DNA of 64,000 bases from NCBI GenBank assembly GCA_902476265.1, contig CABSCP010000008.1, forward strand, positions 1-64,000, written 5' to 3'. Numbering within the stretch: the first letter of the stretch is position 1; each line of letters opens with the position of its first letter. Of the stretch, positions 61,822 through 64,000 are shown piece by piece. Position numbers and translations under genes: made by a program. The notes below the pieces were generated by a model, which saw only the letters and a program-made list of their open reading frames with translations, did no database searches and was not told the origin of the DNA. Source of the stretch: an uncultured Lachnospiraceae bacterium (GTDB taxonomy: Bacteria; Bacillota; Clostridia; Lachnospirales; Lachnospiraceae).

Positions 61822-62402
61822 TCCCCTCCTGTCCAACCACAGATTCCACAGAGTCTCTCATCGAAAAACCGGTATAACTCATCCTTTTCCGTCGCTTTCT
61901 GAAATTGTATGTAGCTTTTCACTTTCAATCCCAATTCCTGAGAAAGACCATATTTTTCTCCTGAAAATGCAGGGACCCAAATTTGTTCTCCTCTCTTCGA
62001 AGTCAGCAGCGCCCAGTTTTCCTCCAGATTTGTTACCGATCCCCATAACTTCTGAATTTCTTCCATGACGGAAATCTGATCCTTTGAGTCGTTATCCTTC
62101 CTGTCCAAAAGGAGTCTGCCCCGAAAGCCTTCGGCGCATCGGCGCACCCGCAGCTCTTTTTCCCCGTTAAAAATCCGCAGTTCCTGCACATAGGTTCCCG
62201 TAAGTTCCTCCATACCTCCCTGCTTTTCAGTATGGATCATCATTTTCTTGTCCGCCAGCCATCCGAAAACCACTCGATAATCCAATATGGCATACACATA
62301 GGCTGGCCGGCTAAAATTTTCCTGTGCCATATTTAACAGAACATCCCATGAACTGCATTCCATCGGAACGATCTCCATATCCGCTTCATGAATTTTTCCC
62401 AT
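61818..62402 (-). CDS. csx19: Csx19-like (TIGR03984 family) CRISPR protein
   Basis: This 194-residue protein has the features I associate with TIGR03984/Csx19, a marker of type III-D systems: a central block YAILDYRVVFGWLADKKM and a conserved YVQELRIFNGEKELRVRR, followed by WVPAFSGEKYGLSQELGLKVKSYI. It overlaps both neighbours (17 bp upstream, 4 bp downstream), so it is co-translated with the RAMP proteins. GGGAGGAG precedes the start. Its exact place in the complex is not known from sequence. Confidence 0.8.
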   Translation of the reverse strand: MGKIHEADMEIVPMECSSWDVLLNMAQENFSRPAYVYAILDYRVVFGWLADKKMMIHTEKQGGMEELTGTYVQELRIFNGEKELRVRRCAEGFRGRLLLDRKDNDSKDQISVMEEIQKLWGSVTNLEENWALLTSKRGEQIWVPAFSGEKYGLSQELGLKVKSYIQFQKATEKDELYRFFDERLCGICGWTGGE

Positions 62403-63795
62403 TATGCTCCTCCCGGTTCCTGAACCATTTTATGGCCGCAGCAGCGTTTTCAGGTTGAAAAGCCGTCCCATCCAGTTCCGGTTCTTTGCCCTTGGGACAT
62501 TCAAACGCTCCCCTGCCTACGGCGGTTTCCCCGCCCACAGTCAAAAATCCTTCATACAACCCACAAATGACCCAATACAGCAATCCGTAAAGCACTTCCT
62601 GCAGGCAATCCCCCATTTCCTTGTCCTGCCATCGGATTACCAGTTCTGTTTCCCCGCCTGCCCATATCCTTTCATGATAAAGGGCTCCATTCACAGTTCC
62701 CCCAAAAAGCCGGTCTATGGAGTTTCTGGAAAGATCCGCATATCCTTCTCCTGCTTTTGCTGCCGTCAGTTTCGATTCTTCAAAAAGAAGCTTTGAGGAC
62801 TCCAGTTTTTCTTTCCCCTTGGTTTTCCAGGTTCCGAAAAAAGGTTCCAGCGCTTCCTGCGCCGTTTCCCAACTTTCCATTTTTCCTGCTTCCTGAACAA
62901 CATGAGCCAAATAGCTTCTGACCGCGCCCGCCCAGCTGCTGCCCGGAATCACGGCTGTTTCTCTTTCATCCTTCCGGACAAGCTGTCCGTAGTCCAGGTA
63001 AACGCCGCCTTTTCCCATGGGCTTTAAATAATAATCCCGAATCAATATGGTGTCTTTCACTTTTAACGGGATCCTGAGGCAGTGGTCTTTCCTCTCTTTT
63101 GGGACTGACTTCCTGCTTTTTTGTTCATCCGGCAGTCTGTTCCAGTCAAAATCCAGCCATTTTTGAAAATCTTCTTCCCGGTCCATGATGAAATCACAGT
63201 AGCTGACTCCGGCTATATGAAGCTTTCCATACCCTCTCCTGCTTTTTGCCCCTACCCGCAGAACACCGTTCTCCATTCCGGAAAGGCAATCACAAAGCAG
63301 CGCAAAACTCTCCTCCAAAGCCTCTTTTGCCGAAGTTTCTATCCTTCTTTCCCGCACCGTAAGTTCCAGACGAATCCAAAATTTTGCTCCCGGCTCTAAA
63401 ATCTGCATATCATATCGGGACAATTCCTCCGCTGTCTTTCTGCAATCCAGACGTACACCGTTTCGTTTTGCCTTCACCCCATCCTTCAGCATGACGTCAT
63501 AGACAAATATACTGCTCTGATAGTCAATTTCCCCGCCATCCCGGATTCCCTCCCTGTTTCTGTTCCCAAAAAGGAAATCCGCTTTTTCTTTTCCCAGGCT
63601 TTTGGTTAAATAAGCTCTCATGGCCCCTGCAAGGGAGCTCCCGGGAATCATATAAGTGCCCTCCGGCGCAGTGATCAGATCCATATCCGTATCTTCATTT
63701 TCTCCGGAACCCACAAGCAGCGGGGATGCCAGCTCTCCTGCCGCCCAAATCATCCGCCTGGCACAAATCCTGTTTCCTTCATCCTTCATCTTCAT
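62386..63795 (-). CDS. Double Cas7-like (Csm3-type) RAMP protein
   Basis: This 469-residue protein holds two Cas7-like units. Unit one (about 13-200) has LLVGSGENEDTDMDLI, IPGSSLAGAMRAYL at 50-63 and the G-rich loop GAKSRRGYGKL at 182-192. Unit two (about 240-432) has GGVYLDYGQLV, IPGSSWAGAVRSYL at 283-296 and GGETAVGRGAFEC at 421-433. Both keep an aspartate (D39, D268) where Csm3 has its RNA-cleaving residue, so the complex may cut target RNA at both. A second ATG 6 nt downstream is better spaced from GGAGGG. Fused Cas7 units are known in type III-D. Confidence 0.85.
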   Translation of the reverse strand: MKMKDEGNRICARRMIWAAGELASPLLVGSGENEDTDMDLITAPEGTYMIPGSSLAGAMRAYLTKSLGKEKADFLFGNRNREGIRDGGEIDYQSSIFVYDVMLKDGVKAKRNGVRLDCRKTAEELSRYDMQILEPGAKFWIRLELTVRERRIETSAKEALEESFALLCDCLSGMENGVLRVGAKSRRGYGKLHIAGVSYCDFIMDREEDFQKWLDFDWNRLPDEQKSRKSVPKERKDHCLRIPLKVKDTILIRDYYLKPMGKGGVYLDYGQLVRKDERETAVIPGSSWAGAVRSYLAHVVQEAGKMESWETAQEALEPFFGTWKTKGKEKLESSKLLFEESKLTAAKAGEGYADLSRNSIDRLFGGTVNGALYHERIWAGGETELVIRWQDKEMGDCLQEVLYGLLYWVICGLYEGFLTVGGETAVGRGAFECPKGKEPELDGTAFQPENAAAAIKWFRNREEHNGKNS

Positions 63796-63853
63796 CCCTC
63801 CATATCGCTAACCTGTCTGCGATACTGTATCTATCAACGCTTTGGCAAAAATC

Positions 63854-64000
63854 TCATTGCCTCTGTTTTCGCCCCTTAAACTTCGCTTCTTCCAGGTAAA
63901 AGCGCAAAAACAGTCTGTCCTTCTCCCTGCATGGCTCTAAAAATTGTTCGATCTCTTCATATACGGACTCTCTTTCCGTTCCTTTCATGCCCTCCATTGC
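63854..64000 (-). CDS. C-terminal end of the next gene in the CRISPR operon (partial)
   Basis: A minus-strand frame enters from the right edge and ends with TGA at 63854. The visible 48 residues (including VYEEIEQFLEPCREKDRLFL and RFYLEEAKFKGRKQ) are a charged helix. It precedes the double-Cas7 gene by 58 bp. It could be the end of a small helical subunit (Cas11-like) or of another RAMP protein; the visible part is too short to decide. Confidence 0.5.
   Translation of the reverse strand, partial: AMEGMKGTERESVYEEIEQFLEPCREKDRLFLRFYLEEAKFKGRKQRQ

Overview
The window reads as chromosome from a spore-forming Clostridia, most likely a gut Lachnospiraceae. The grounds are a spoIIIA sporulation operon, moderate base composition, strong AGGAGG-type ribosome binding sites, and carbohydrate loci built around YesM/YesN and AraC regulators. 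No tRNA, rRNA, intact insertion sequence or phage gene was seen. The family placement is inference from gene content.

Layout. 1-2832 (minus): spoIIIAA-AB-AC-AD-AE, running off the left edge, directly downstream of a calcium P-type ATPase (2845-5601). 5758-15092: a carbohydrate locus with a YesN/YesM two-component pair and a sugar-binding lipoprotein on minus, divergent from two permeases and a parallel beta-helix protein on plus. 15101-18271 (minus): a propeller-like/binding-protein fusion lipoprotein and a DeoR-type regulator. 18827-28748 (minus): a ten-kilobase catabolic cluster with a branched-chain-amino-acid-type (Liv) importer, a Gfo/Idh/MocA oxidoreductase, a URO-D-fold protein, a Liv-type binding lipoprotein, a VOC protein and a large glycosidase. 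29416-36519: aldehyde dehydrogenase, pentapeptide-repeat protein, a 292-bp fold-back element, small membrane proteins, an ArsR-like cassette, an OmpR/histidine-kinase pair and a decayed ATPase.

36607-44801: a uronate/pectin breakdown operon (kduI, kduD, a discoidin-like protein, KDPG aldolase with a VOC tail, KDG kinase) beside a PHP phosphoesterase, an MFS transporter and an AraC regulator. The enzymes would take 5-keto-4-deoxyuronate to pyruvate and glyceraldehyde 3-phosphate. 44909-46443: secreted CAP-domain protein, hydrolase remnant, superoxide reductase. 46512-52763: a corrinoid methyltransferase module (two URO-D/MtaA-type proteins, a RACo-like activator, a DUF2284 protein, a corrinoid protein) facing a PocR-AraC regulator. 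52776-59815: Lhr helicase, class C beta-lactamase-fold hydrolase, ZIP metal transporter, a small protein.

60070-64000: a two-spacer CRISPR array with an I-C-like repeat and leader palindrome, next to the end of a type III operon (TIGR03986-like RAMP, Csx19-like protein, a protein with two Cas7-like domains) that continues past the right edge. The most notable items are this mixed CRISPR locus, the corrinoid module, the Liv/URO-D/glycosidase cluster and the fold-back element at 31540-31831.
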